From contig NZ_FRBR01000004.1 of assembly GCF_900142665.1 (NCBI RefSeq), forward strand, positions 124,001 through 188,000: a stretch of DNA of 64,000 nt, in the 5' to 3' direction. The notes beneath the pieces are model-generated. The model was not told the DNA's origin. It did not search any database and saw nothing but the letters and a program-made list of their open reading frames with translations. The position numbers were made by a program, and so were the translations under genes. Below, one piece after another: positions 19,662-29,173 of the stretch. Numbering within the stretch: the first letter of the stretch is position 1; every line of letters begins with the position of its first letter. Source of the stretch: Roseovarius pacificus. Lineage in GTDB: Bacteria; Pseudomonadota; Alphaproteobacteria; Rhodobacterales; Rhodobacteraceae.

Positions 19662-20561
19662 ATGTTTACACGCACAAGCCCGTCCACAGGGCCGGCCTCA
19701 CCCACCGTCACCGGGTTTCACGACCCGGCCACCGGCTCGATCCAGTATGTCGCGGTCGATGAAGCCACGAAAAAGGCCGCGCTGATCGACGTGGTGCTGG
19801 ATTTCGATCCCGCATCGGGCCGCAGCTCGACCGAAAGCGCGCAGGAGATCGTCGATTTCGTCCGTCAGCAAGGGCTGAGCGTGGAATGGATTCTCGACAC
19901 CCACCCCCATGCCGATCACATGATGGCCTCGGCCTGGCTCAGCGAACAGCTTGGCGCGCCCGCCGCCATCGGGGCACGGGTGCGCGATATCGCCAAGCTC
20001 TGGAGGAAGATCTACAATACCCCCGGCGCCTTCGATCCCGACCGTGATTTCGACCGTCTGTTCGAAGATGGGGAAACCTTCAGGCTGGGCGATCTGGATG
20101 TGCGTGTGATGCTGTCTCCGGGCCATACGCTCGGCTCCGTCACCTATGTCGTGGGCGATGACGCTGCATTCGTGCATGACACGTTCATGCATGTCGATGT
20201 GGGCACATCGCGCGCCGATTTCCCCGGCGGCTCGTCGTCCGAACTGTACGACAGCCTGCAAGCCATCCTGGCCCTGCCCGACGCGACGCGCCTTTTCATC
20301 GGCCATGATTACCCGCCCGTCGGAGATCGGACCGAACCCGCCTGGGAGGCCACGGTGGCCGATCACCGCGCCAACAACCCGCATGTGGGCGGCGGGGCCA
20401 GTCGCGAAGAGTTCATGAAAATCCGCGATACACGCGATGCCACGCTCGGGCTGCCCGACCGGATGCTGTATGCGCTTCAGGTGAACCTGCGCGGCGGTCG
20501 CCTCCCCGAGGCCGAGAATGACGGGAACAGCTATTTCAAGATCCCCGCAAACCGATTCTGA
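19662..20561 (+). CDS. Metallo-beta-lactamase-fold hydrolase (persulfide dioxygenase / Blh-like)
   Basis: This 299-residue enzyme has the HxHxDH metal motif THPHADHMM (H81, H83, D85, H86), then SPGHTLGSVTYVVGD and FIGHDYPP with further ligands. This pattern fits ETHE1/persulfide-dioxygenase-like or Blh hydrolases that handle glutathione persulfide. The rhodanese gene 30 bases downstream strongly supports a role in sulfide or persulfide metabolism (inference). The ATG at 19662 follows AAAGGGG. The upstream region from 19515 is AT-richer than average and likely holds the promoter. Confidence 0.85.
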   Translation: MFTRTSPSTGPASPTVTGFHDPATGSIQYVAVDEATKKAALIDVVLDFDPASGRSSTESAQEIVDFVRQQGLSVEWILDTHPHADHMMASAWLSEQLGAPAAIGARVRDIAKLWRKIYNTPGAFDPDRDFDRLFEDGETFRLGDLDVRVMLSPGHTLGSVTYVVGDDAAFVHDTFMHVDVGTSRADFPGGSSSELYDSLQAILALPDATRLFIGHDYPPVGDRTEPAWEATVADHRANNPHVGGGASREEFMKIRDTRDATLGLPDRMLYALQVNLRGGRLPEAENDGNSYFKIPANRF

Positions 20562-20591
20562 ACACCCCCGAAAAAAAACAAAGGAAACGCG

Positions 20592-20969
20592 ATGAAAACC
20601 GAAACCGTAGGCACTGCCGAATTCCAGACCTGGACCGTCGAAGAGGTGGCCGAAGCCTGGGCAAAGAACCAGGTCGTCCTGATCGACGTGCGCACCCCGC
20701 AGGAATACATGTTCGAACATATCGAGGGCGCGCTCCTGCTGCCCCTGCCGTTCTTCAACGCCCATAAACTGCCGGGTCAGAAGGACAAGCAGATCATCTT
20801 CCACTGCGGGTCCGGCGTGCGGTCGGAAAAGGTGGCCCGTGCCGCCATCGACGCCGGACTCGAAAAGATCGCCCATATGGAGGGCGGCTTCGCCGCATGG
20901 AAGCAGGCCCAGAAGCCCTATATCGGTACCAACATGGCCACCGGCGCACCGTCGCGCGTGAACGACTGA
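20592..20969 (+). CDS. Single-domain rhodanese-like sulfurtransferase
   Basis: This 125-residue protein carries one rhodanese domain: VVLIDVRTPQEYMFEHIEGA, then the active-site loop HCGSGVRSEK with catalytic Cys72, and HMEGGFAAWK near the end. It transfers sulfane sulfur via a cysteine persulfide in the cytoplasm. A short ribosome-binding site (AAAGGAAA) precedes the ATG. Its place after an MBL hydrolase makes a two-gene sulfur module. The donor and acceptor are not known. Confidence 0.92.
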   Translation: MKTETVGTAEFQTWTVEEVAEAWAKNQVVLIDVRTPQEYMFEHIEGALLLPLPFFNAHKLPGQKDKQIIFHCGSGVRSEKVARAAIDAGLEKIAHMEGGFAAWKQAQKPYIGTNMATGAPSRVND

Positions 20970-20996
20970 CCCCGCCGCGACCGGCTGTAAAACGTG

Positions 20997-21034
20997 AAAA
21001 AGCCCGGACAAACTGTCCGGGCTTTCCCTTTTTC
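20997..21034. terminator. Bidirectional intrinsic terminator between rhodanese and amtB
   Basis: The 10-bp perfect stem (AGCCCGGACA 21001-21010, TGTCCGGGCT 21014-21023) extends by A-T pairs on both sides. T-rich sequence follows on the plus strand and five A residues precede it, giving a T-run on the minus strand as well. It can serve both convergent transcripts. Confidence 0.88.
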
Positions 21035-21057
21035 TGCTCTTGCGGAGTGTCCCTGTC

Positions 21058-22401
<1,344 letters not shown>

Positions 22402-22421
22402 AATCCTTTCCCCCTCGCGTC

Positions 22422-22760
22422 TCAAAGCGCGTCTTCGTTTGTTTCGCCGGTGCGCACGCGCATGGCCTGTTGGATGTCGAGAACGAAAATCTTGCCGTCG
22501 CCGATCTTGCCGGTGCGGGCGGTGCTGGTGATCGTGTCGACCACCTGATCGGCCATCGAGGCCGACACAGCGATTTCGAGTTTGATCTTGGGTACGAAGT
22601 TCACGGCGTATTCCGCGCCGCGATAGATTTCCGTGTGTCCCGACTGTGAGCCGAAGCCCTTGATTTCCGTCACCATCATTCCGCGCACACCGATTTCGGT
22701 CAGCGCCTCGCGGACCTCCTCCAGTTTGAACGGTTTGATTGTCGCAATGATGAGTTTCAC
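22422..22760 (-). CDS. glnK: Nitrogen regulatory protein P-II (GlnK)
   Basis: This 112-residue PII protein senses ATP/ADP and 2-oxoglutarate and gates AmtB. It begins MKLIIATIKPFKLEEVREAL. The T-loop contains the uridylylation tyrosine Y51 in YRGAEYAVNF, and the B-loop is TARTGKIGDGKIFV. The length matches the family exactly. The neighbouring amtB gene on the same strand identifies it as GlnK rather than GlnB. I looked for a sigma-54 promoter upstream and found none that fits. Confidence 0.97.
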   Translation of the reverse strand: MKLIIATIKPFKLEEVREALTEIGVRGMMVTEIKGFGSQSGHTEIYRGAEYAVNFVPKIKLEIAVSASMADQVVDTITSTARTGKIGDGKIFVLDIQQAMRVRTGETNEDAL

Positions 22761-23014
22761 TGGTGTCCCTTTCGGTTTATGTCACCCTGTGCGGTTTGCA
22801 CCCGCAGCAAAGGCGCTGGATGCCGAGTCTGGAAGGTGACAGGCCCTGAAAGGGGTGGATTTGAAGGGGTGATTGATTAAAAAGTGTGCGCAAAGGTGTA
22901 ATTGCACAAAAAATAACCAATCAAATAAGCGGGCAGACAGGCATTGCAGGGGTCAACTTTTGCCACGCGGCATTATAGAATGGCGAAAACCGAAGGGTCC
23001 CGGGCAGGACAAGC
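22761..23014. promoter_or_regulatory. Divergent control region glnK / PBP1A
   Basis: The 254-base gap holds the starts of two divergent transcripts. The stretch 22864-22930 is much more AT-rich than its surroundings and contains TGTGC (22885-22889) and its inverse GCACA (22904-22908). This may be a half-conserved nitrogen-regulator site, but the core is only 5 bases. No clear -35/-10 pair was found. Confidence 0.25.
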
Positions 23015-25168
23015 ATGAGCAATTCAGGTCGTAAGAAACCCCGCCTCGTGGCGGACAAGCGCTATTCCGCGCCGAAAAAGAAACCTGCACGGAAAACCGG
23101 CAAACCGGCCCGGCGCAAACCGGCTGCGCGCAAGGCACCCGTCCGCAGGGGCCTGTTGTCTCTGCCGATGCGCTTGATCGGCTGGGGGCTCCGGCTGGTC
23201 TGGCGAATCGGCTGGCGCGTCGGTGCGGTGATGGCCCTGATCGTGGCTGTGGCCGTGGCCTATACCTATGCCACCCTGCCATCGGTCGACGATCTTCTGG
23301 ACGGCCGTTCGCGCGGGTCGGTCACGCTTCTGGATCGCAACGGCGACGTGTTCGCCTGGCGCGGCGATCAGTTCGGCGGCGTCGTCACCACCGAGACCGT
23401 CAGCCCGGCCCTGAAAAATGCCGTCGTCGCGACCGAGGACAAACGATTCTACTATCACCCCGGCGTCGATCCCATCGGGATCGCCAGCGCCATCCGCATC
23501 AACCTGCGCGAAGGGCGCGGCCCGTTGCAGGGGCATGGCGGCTCGACCATCACGCAGCAGACGGCGAAACTGCTGTGCCTCGGCGTGGCATACGACAAGA
23601 CCCAGTGGGAGTCCGAGGCCGACTACGTGGCCGACTGCCGCCGCACCTCGCTGGCGCGCAAGGCAAAGGAGGCGGTGTTCGCCCTGGCGATGGAGGCCAA
23701 GTATTCCAAGGACGAAATCCTGTCGGTCTACCTCAACCGCGCCTATCTGGGCGGCGGGGCCTACGGGGCCGAGGCCGCCGCGCAGCGCTATTTCGGCAAG
23801 GGCGCGGGCAAGCTGAACGTGGCCGAAGGCGCGATGCTGGCCGGCCTGCTGACCGCCCCCTCCACGCTGGCTCCCACCGCCAATCTCGAACGCTCGCAGA
23901 ACCGCGCCAGCGTCGTGGTGCGCCTGATGAAGGAACAGGGCTATATCTCCTCGACCGATGCCGCCACGGCCCTGGCCAACCCCGCCGTACTGTCCGATGC
24001 CGCCGAGAAGCAGGCGGGCGGCTATTTCGCCGATTGGGTCATGTCCTCGGGGCCCGAATTTTTCACCCGCGACACCACCGAAGACGTGATCATCAAGACC
24101 ACACTCGATCAGCGCATGCAGAAAGCCACCGAGGACGCGCTGAAATACATCTTCGAAAACAAGGTTCGCGAAGGCTCCAAGGCGCAGGCGGCGATTGTCG
24201 TCATGTCCGCTGACGGGGCGGTGCGCGCCATGGTGGGCGGGCGCAAAACCAGGGTGCGCGGCGCCTTCAACCGCGCCACGCAGGCCAAGCGCCAGACCGG
24301 CTCGGCCTTCAAGCCCTTCGTTTACGCCACGGCGCTGGAACTGGGCTATACGCCCAACTCCACCGTGGTCGACGAACCCTTCTGTCTCAATGTGCCCGGC
24401 TCGAGCCGCTGGTGCCCGGAAAACTATACGCGCAAGCATTATGGCCGCGTCACTCTGACCGAGGCGCTCAGGAATTCGCTCAACATTCCCGCCGTCAAGG
24501 TCTCGGAAAGCGTCGGTCGCGAACTGGTGCGTAAGGTGGCCGGCGATTTCGGCATCGAAAGCGATCTGGCCGCCGGCCCGGCGCTGGCTCTCGGGACGTC
24601 GGAATCGACCCTGATCGAGATGACAGGGGCTTATGCGGGCATCCTCAACGGCGGGTCCTCGGTCACGCCCTACGGGCTGATGGAGCTGCGCCTTCTGGGC
24701 GATGACGAGCCGCTGATGGGCACCGGCGGCGGCATCGGCGAGCGGGTGATTCAGGAAAAGGCCGCCCGCGAACTGACCTGGATGATGTATCAGGTGGTCA
24801 ATGGCGGCACCGGCAGCCGTGCCAAACTGCCGGATCGCGAGGCCGCCGGTAAAACCGGCACCACGCAGGCCGCGCGCGATGCGTGGTTCCTGGGCTTCAC
24901 CGCCGATTACGTGGCGGGCGTGTGGATGGGCTATGACGACAACACGCCGCTGACCGGCGTCACCGGGAGCGGGTTGCCCGCCGAGATCTGGCACGAAACC
25001 ATGATGCGGGTGCATGAAGGGATCGAACCGCGCCCCCTGCCCATGCTGCGCCCCGAACCCGCGCCCGCACCGCGCCGCGAGCAGCCCCGCAACGCCCCGC
25101 GCCAGCAACGCAATCAGGGCAACCCGATTGAAAACATCCTGCGCGGCATCCTCGGCATGGGGAACTGA
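23015..25168 (+). CDS. Class A penicillin-binding protein (PBP1A type)
   Basis: This 717-residue bifunctional murein synthase has a very basic, Lys/Pro-rich cytoplasmic N-terminus (1-60), a transmembrane helix at about 68-87, and a GT51 glycosyltransferase domain with ATEDKRFYYHPGVD and GHGGSTITQQTAKL. The transpeptidase domain shows QTGSAFKPFVYA (SxxK), SLNIPAV (SxN) and AAGKTGTTQAARDAW (KTG). It polymerises and cross-links peptidoglycan. The C-terminal tail is a Pro/Arg-rich disordered stretch. It stands alone between glnK and a convergent LysR gene. Confidence 0.95.
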   Translation: MSNSGRKKPRLVADKRYSAPKKKPARKTGKPARRKPAARKAPVRRGLLSLPMRLIGWGLRLVWRIGWRVGAVMALIVAVAVAYTYATLPSVDDLLDGRSRGSVTLLDRNGDVFAWRGDQFGGVVTTETVSPALKNAVVATEDKRFYYHPGVDPIGIASAIRINLREGRGPLQGHGGSTITQQTAKLLCLGVAYDKTQWESEADYVADCRRTSLARKAKEAVFALAMEAKYSKDEILSVYLNRAYLGGGAYGAEAAAQRYFGKGAGKLNVAEGAMLAGLLTAPSTLAPTANLERSQNRASVVVRLMKEQGYISSTDAATALANPAVLSDAAEKQAGGYFADWVMSSGPEFFTRDTTEDVIIKTTLDQRMQKATEDALKYIFENKVREGSKAQAAIVVMSADGAVRAMVGGRKTRVRGAFNRATQAKRQTGSAFKPFVYATALELGYTPNSTVVDEPFCLNVPGSSRWCPENYTRKHYGRVTLTEALRNSLNIPAVKVSESVGRELVRKVAGDFGIESDLAAGPALALGTSESTLIEMTGAYAGILNGGSSVTPYGLMELRLLGDDEPLMGTGGGIGERVIQEKAARELTWMMYQVVNGGTGSRAKLPDREAAGKTGTTQAARDAWFLGFTADYVAGVWMGYDDNTPLTGVTGSGLPAEIWHETMMRVHEGIEPRPLPMLRPEPAPAPRREQPRNAPRQQRNQGNPIENILRGILGMGN

Positions 25169-25212
25169 CACGCCGTCGATTTATCGGCCATCAGCCGGAA
25201 ACAGCGCTCGGG

Positions 25213-26055
25213 TTACGTGGCGAAGGCATCCCGGATCGCCTCGCACATCGCCTCGCAGACGGGCCCCCTTGCTCCGCTTGCCGTCTGCAAGACCAGATAT
25301 GTCGCATGGCGTATCCTGAGGCCCTCGAGGGGGTGAAAGGCCTCCGGGTCTTCGGATACGCTCAGCAGGCCCGCCGCGATCCCGGCCTGTACGGCGGCGC
25401 GAACGCCGGTCGCGCTCTCGCTCGTGAAGACGATTTGATATCGCCTGCCCGCGTCATCCAGCCCGGACAAGGCAAGGTCGCGCCACCAACAGTCGTGATC
25501 GAAAACGGCAATGGGAAGAATGTCCGATGTCGAGACATCGTGATCCCGTCCGCACATCCAGACAAGGTGATCCTGCCGGAGAATTATATCGTCTTTCCCC
25601 GGCTCGGGCACCTCATAAACCGCGAGGTCGAGCGCGCCGGACCTGAGCGCAGCCGCAAATTCCGATCCCAGGGCACAATGAACCTCCAGTTCGACATCGG
25701 GATGCAAGGCCGCAAAGGACGATATGATATTGGCCAGATCGGACCGGTCGTGATCGTCGGGCATTCCGATCCGCAGCTTGCCTTTCAGCCCCCCGCCGCG
25801 AAGCTCCGAAAGCGTCGTGTCGAGAGACTGGATGACATGCCTTGCCACCGGGTGCAGCTTTTCTCCCGCCGGGGTCAGGGAAACGCCCCGGCCATGACGA
25901 CGAAACAGCGGCTGTCCGATCACGTCTTCCAACTGCCTGATCTGAAGACTGGCCGCAGATTGCGACCGTCCGATGCGTCCGGCCCCGCCGGTCACGCTCC
26001 CGGCGTCATGGATGGCCAGAAACGTGCGCAGGTGGTCACTGTTGATATGTGTCAT
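25213..26055 (-). CDS. LysR-family transcriptional regulator
   Basis: This 280-residue regulator has a winged helix at the N-terminus (SDHLRTFLAIHDAGSVTGGA, SAASLQIRQLEDVIGQPLF, LTPAGEKL). The effector domain begins at GKLRIGMPDDHDRSD. The recognition helix reads RSQSAASLQIRQLE, close to LysR proteins of the YneJ/HexA group. It is divergent from an ArsP-like permease (95-base gap), which is its probable target. The effector is unknown. An 8-bp-armed inverted repeat lies between the two genes. Confidence 0.9.
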   Translation of the reverse strand: MTHINSDHLRTFLAIHDAGSVTGGAGRIGRSQSAASLQIRQLEDVIGQPLFRRHGRGVSLTPAGEKLHPVARHVIQSLDTTLSELRGGGLKGKLRIGMPDDHDRSDLANIISSFAALHPDVELEVHCALGSEFAAALRSGALDLAVYEVPEPGKDDIILRQDHLVWMCGRDHDVSTSDILPIAVFDHDCWWRDLALSGLDDAGRRYQIVFTSESATGVRAAVQAGIAAGLLSVSEDPEAFHPLEGLRIRHATYLVLQTASGARGPVCEAMCEAIRDAFAT

Positions 26056-26107
26056 GGTATTTGTATTTCCAATGCCTGAATTTAAAACTACTCGTTTCTC
26101 AAATACC
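26056..26107. promoter_or_regulatory. Candidate LysR operator: inverted repeat between LysR and permease
   Basis: GGTATTTG at 26056-26063 and its exact inverse CAAATACC at 26100-26107 are separated by 36 bases of AT-rich DNA. The layout (8-bp arms, about 50 bp overall, immediately at the regulator start) resembles the dyad in the other LysR-controlled gap at 4327-4382. It is a candidate operator for the divergent pair. Confidence 0.45.
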
Positions 26108-26150
26108 TGTCGAGGCGCTATCCCTTGTTCTTCAGGAACAGGAGGCCGTC

Positions 26151-27182
26151 ATGTCGGTTTCGGACATTATTCGGAAGACCAGGCCAGATGTCAGACATGT
26201 CTATGTATTGTTGGGCGCGCTGCTCGTCGGGCTGGTCTTCTGGCAGCCCGGTCTCGTGCTGGAGGCCGCGCGGTTCGTCGTGCTCGGCATGACCCACGTC
26301 ACGCCAATCGTCATTCCGGGCATCGTCCTCGCCGCCTGGATCACCGCCAGCGGCGTAAGCGATCAGGTGGCCGCGGTGTTCCATGGCCGGACCTTGCAGA
26401 CGGTCGTCGGCGCCACACTCCTCGGCGCCTTGCTTCCGGTTTGCGGCGTGACGGTCTTGCCGCTCATGGCCGGGCTTCTTGCTGCAAGGGTTCCGCTGGC
26501 CCCCGTCATGGCGTTCTGGCTGGCCTCGCCGATCACGGGACCGGCGATGTTGTCGGCGACGGTCGCGACCCTGGGATGGGAATTTGCCATCGGCAAGGCG
26601 TTGGCGGCCATCGGGTTGGGTTTGTTCGGCGGTGGCATGACCGCGCTGGTCGCCACGTGCGATTGGGCCCAATCCCCCTTGCGCTCGAACCGAATCGTCG
26701 GATCGCTTGGCGGGCAATGCGGCGTCGGCTGTCGGGACACGCGGGGGTTCGATCCGCGCATCTGGCGCGACCCGGCCCGCCGTATGCGGTTTGTCCGGGA
26801 AAGCTGGTCGATCACACGCCTGATCTTGCTGGTTCTCACGCCCGCATTCGCGGCGGAATACTTTCTGAACGCATGGCTCGAACCGAATGCCGTCGCGGCA
26901 TATGCAGGCCGCGACAGCGCCTTTGCGGTTCCTTTGGCGGTCATCGTCGGCGGGCCTGCCTATATCGACGGATATGCGGCGCTTCCGCTGACGCGCGCTT
27001 TGCTCGACCATGGCATGTCAACTGGCGCGGCGATGGCCTTTCTGGTCTCCGGCGGTGTCGTCAGTATCTGGGGCGCAATGGCGATTTTCCCGGTGCTGAG
27101 GATCAAGCCGTTCCTCCTTTACCTCGGATTGGCCGCGGTCGGGTCGATGGTTTCGGGGTGGGCATTCGGAGCGTTCTACTGA
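26151..27182 (+). CDS. Permease of the DUF318 / ArsP-like family
   Basis: This 343-residue membrane protein has about eight to ten hydrophobic helices. PVCGVTVLPLMAGLLAARVP followed by AFWLASPITGPAM is the repeated signature of the DUF318 (YraQ/ArsP) permeases. A second half with VPLAVIVGGPAYIDGYAALP repeats the fold. Some members export trivalent organoarsenicals; others have unknown cargo. An odd feature is a CGVGC cluster in the central loop that could bind metal or thiol-reactive cargo. It starts at ATG 26151 after an AGGAGG site. No arsR or arsenate genes are nearby, so arsenic export is only a possibility. Confidence 0.82.
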   Translation: MSVSDIIRKTRPDVRHVYVLLGALLVGLVFWQPGLVLEAARFVVLGMTHVTPIVIPGIVLAAWITASGVSDQVAAVFHGRTLQTVVGATLLGALLPVCGVTVLPLMAGLLAARVPLAPVMAFWLASPITGPAMLSATVATLGWEFAIGKALAAIGLGLFGGGMTALVATCDWAQSPLRSNRIVGSLGGQCGVGCRDTRGFDPRIWRDPARRMRFVRESWSITRLILLVLTPAFAAEYFLNAWLEPNAVAAYAGRDSAFAVPLAVIVGGPAYIDGYAALPLTRALLDHGMSTGAAMAFLVSGGVVSIWGAMAIFPVLRIKPFLLYLGLAAVGSMVSGWAFGAFY

Positions 27183-27397
27183 CCTCGGGAAACGGCGTGT
27201 GTCCTGTGCCGCTTAAACGTGTCAAGGCGGGCGCGTCGCCGTCATGGGCCGGGCTTGGACTCCCGCCCTCGTTCCGGCTTGTCCGTTGCGCTGTTCTTGG
27301 CTGTTGGTTTGGGTGACATGGGCGCTCCTTGCGGATGAATGCCAACACCCTGCCGTCAGCAGGTTAACTTCGGCTTAATCGCGGGCGCGCCGCTTCA

Positions 27398-27487
27398 TTT
27401 GCGTCCATCATGGATGCCAAACCTGAAATGGACGCGGAGTTTCGTACAAAACCCGCGTCCACTTCGTACAAAACGTACGAAACTCAG
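27398..27487 (-). repeat. Left copy of ~90-bp inverted repeat
   Basis: This copy reaches from a palindrome-like TTTGCGTCCATCATGG (27398-27413) to the last codons of mlaC. It holds TTTCGTACAAAA (27440-27451), CTTCGTACAAAA (27462-27473) and CGTACGAAA (27474-27482). Reverse-complemented, it matches the right copy at 31933-32022 in the order and spacing of all these parts. The rest of the gap 27183-27397, downstream of the permease, shows no gene or clear terminator. Confidence 0.8.
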
Positions 27488-28083
27488 CCCGCTTGGCGCA
27501 GGTCCTGAATCAGGGCGTCGATATTGCCCTGACGGCGATCCAGCATCGCGCCGATCTCGGTGCGCTCCGACAGGCGCAGGCTGACACCTTCGATCACCAT
27601 GTCGAAAAACAGATCGCGCCCCGACCGGTCGGACACCAGGAAAAGCACGTCGAACGGCGCCTGACCGCGCAGGTGAACGGTGGATTTCACCTCGTGCCAG
27701 GATTTGACCTGGCGCACACCCTGCACCTCGATCCGCCCGCCGACGAACTCATTGAAACGCTTGCCATATTTCCGGGCGATATAGCCCTGGAAGGCATCGA
27801 CGAACGCCCGCATCTGCGCCGTACTGACCCGCCGCGAATCCGCCCCGAGGGTCGAACGTGCAATGATGTTCACATCCGCGTACCGGCTGAAAATCCGCTC
27901 GAAGTCGCTGATCATCGAACTCAGCGCCTTGCCCGATCCGATGACTCTGTTTATGTCCCCGACAACCTTGTCGACAAGGGCCTTCGCCCCCGCATCCGTC
28001 AAAGCCAGCGCCGGCCGGGCCACCGTCACTCCCGCAACGGCCACCCCGGTTTTCAGAAAAAGACGTCTCGAAAAATCACTCAT
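27484..28083 (-). CDS. MlaC / toluene-tolerance Ttg2D family periplasmic protein
   Basis: This 199-residue protein has an N-terminal SRRLFLKTG, a twin-arginine-type export motif (S-R-R-x-F-L-K), then a hydrophobic stretch ending ARPALAL. The body matches the MlaC family, which carries phospholipids across the periplasm between the outer-membrane MlaA and inner-membrane MlaFEDB: FERIFSRYADVN, FVDAFQGYIARKYGKRF, VKSTVHLRGQAPFDVLF. It overlaps the mlaA 3' end by about 8 bases. An ATG 3 bases upstream is an equal choice of start. MlaFEDB genes are not in the window. Confidence 0.85.
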   Translation of the reverse strand: MSDFSRRLFLKTGVAVAGVTVARPALALTDAGAKALVDKVVGDINRVIGSGKALSSMISDFERIFSRYADVNIIARSTLGADSRRVSTAQMRAFVDAFQGYIARKYGKRFNEFVGGRIEVQGVRQVKSWHEVKSTVHLRGQAPFDVLFLVSDRSGRDLFFDMVIEGVSLRLSERTEIGAMLDRRQGNIDALIQDLRQAG

Positions 28084-28927
28084 CATAGGGGTCCTCATAT
28101 GGATCGCTGTAGGGATCATCATACGGATCGAGATATGCACCGCCACCCGCGCTGTCACCACCCAGTTCAAATCGGCGGTTTTGCAGGTATAGCGACCGCG
28201 CCTGCGCATAACTGTCGGCGCTTTCGTACAGGATCGAATCGATGGCGTCGGAATACCGTCCGCGGTCGCTGAGTTTCGCCGATACCGAAGCGACGGTCCC
28301 GAGGTAGTTCTCAGGCGACTCCAACGCGTAGCTCAGCGGGTTGGTGAACAGATCCACCACCTTGCCCCATGTGGAGCGCTCGGTCGCAGGGCCCAGCACC
28401 GGCAATTCCAGATAGCCGCCCTCGGGAACACCCCAGACATAAAGCGTCTCACCAAAGTCGGTATCCGTCGGCTCGGGCATGCCCATCTCGGTGGCGGGAT
28501 CAAAGAAACCGCCCAGGCCAACGGTGGAGTTGACGAGGAAGCGATAAGTGTCTTCCGTCGCGCCTTTTCCGTTGCCTTGCAGGATGTTGTTCACGACGGA
28601 CGCGGGCAGGGACAGGTTGAACGCAAACCGCCCGATCAGGGTTTCAATGTCGTCGGGCAGGAAGTTACTGTACCCTTTCCCGGCAGGGCGGATTATGGCC
28701 CTGTCCAGCGAGCGGTTGAACTCGTGGACCTTGCGGTTCTGCTTTTCATAGGGATCGAAAGGCTCGGTAGGCGGGTGCCCCGGCCCGGGAGTGGCACAGG
28801 CACCAACAATGGTGGCCATTACCAGAGCGGCAACGGGGCGGGATAGCGGAAATAGGAGTTTACGCAGCGCAGCAGACAAATGACTAACCAGGTTGAATAG
28901 TTCGTAAGGCGTTAAATAGACTATCAC
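28076..28927 (-). CDS. mlaA: MlaA (VacJ) family outer-membrane lipoprotein
   Basis: The protein removes mislocalised phospholipids from the outer leaflet of the outer membrane. The mature part has the family start FDPYEKQNRKVHEFNRSLDR and further VNSTVGLGGFFDPATEMG and YVWGVPEGGYLELP. A lipobox (IVGAC) follows a hydrophobic segment. The start is unsettled: GTG 28927 gives a long n-region, while TTG 28879 gives a textbook signal peptide of 27 residues. The C-terminus ends in four DPYx tetrapeptides (DPYDDPYSDPYEDPYDE), unlike ordinary MlaA tails. Confidence 0.88.
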   Translation of the reverse strand: MIVYLTPYELFNLVSHLSAALRKLLFPLSRPVAALVMATIVGACATPGPGHPPTEPFDPYEKQNRKVHEFNRSLDRAIIRPAGKGYSNFLPDDIETLIGRFAFNLSLPASVVNNILQGNGKGATEDTYRFLVNSTVGLGGFFDPATEMGMPEPTDTDFGETLYVWGVPEGGYLELPVLGPATERSTWGKVVDLFTNPLSYALESPENYLGTVASVSAKLSDRGRYSDAIDSILYESADSYAQARSLYLQNRRFELGGDSAGGGAYLDPYDDPYSDPYEDPYDE

Positions 28928-29028
28928 AGCAGGCTGCCCAGAAGGAGAGATGAGAGTTCTTTCTGTTGTGGCAGAATGGCGACAATTTCAGACGCCCGGA
29001 TTGGCAGAAATACGCTGATCTGTCGTGT

Positions 29029-29062
29029 CAATGGCGGTGGCGTTTCGGCGGGTCCGCCATTG
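29029..29062. promoter_or_regulatory. Perfect 9-bp dyad in the mlaA / ridA divergent gap
   Basis: CAATGGCGG (29029-29037) and CCGCCATTG (29054-29062) form a perfect inverted repeat with a 16-base spacer, within the 246-base gap between mlaA and the RidA gene. It may be an operator or hairpin. Nothing else is recognised in this gap. Confidence 0.35.
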
Positions 29063-29173
29063 CTCTCCCGGTCAACCGACGCAAACGGGATGCGCAGCGG
29101 CGTCTTTTTGATTTCATTCGGCTGCGGCAGCCGCTAGCGTCCCGGCAATTCCCGAAGGTTGAGGAGACGTGAC

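Noticed and set aside
22761..22900. Sigma-54 promoter for glnK
   Set aside because: I searched for GG-N10-GC spacing within TGGCAC-N5-TTGC on the minus strand and found no match.
23024..25171. 715-codon open frame antisense to the PBP1A gene
   Set aside because: The plus strand has unmistakable GT51 and transpeptidase motifs. The reverse frame has only low-complexity Gly/His/Arg sequence.
28966..29172. 68-codon frame MWQNGDNF... upstream of ridA
   Set aside because: No ribosome-binding site, unusual composition, and it covers the dyad region; more likely non-coding control DNA.
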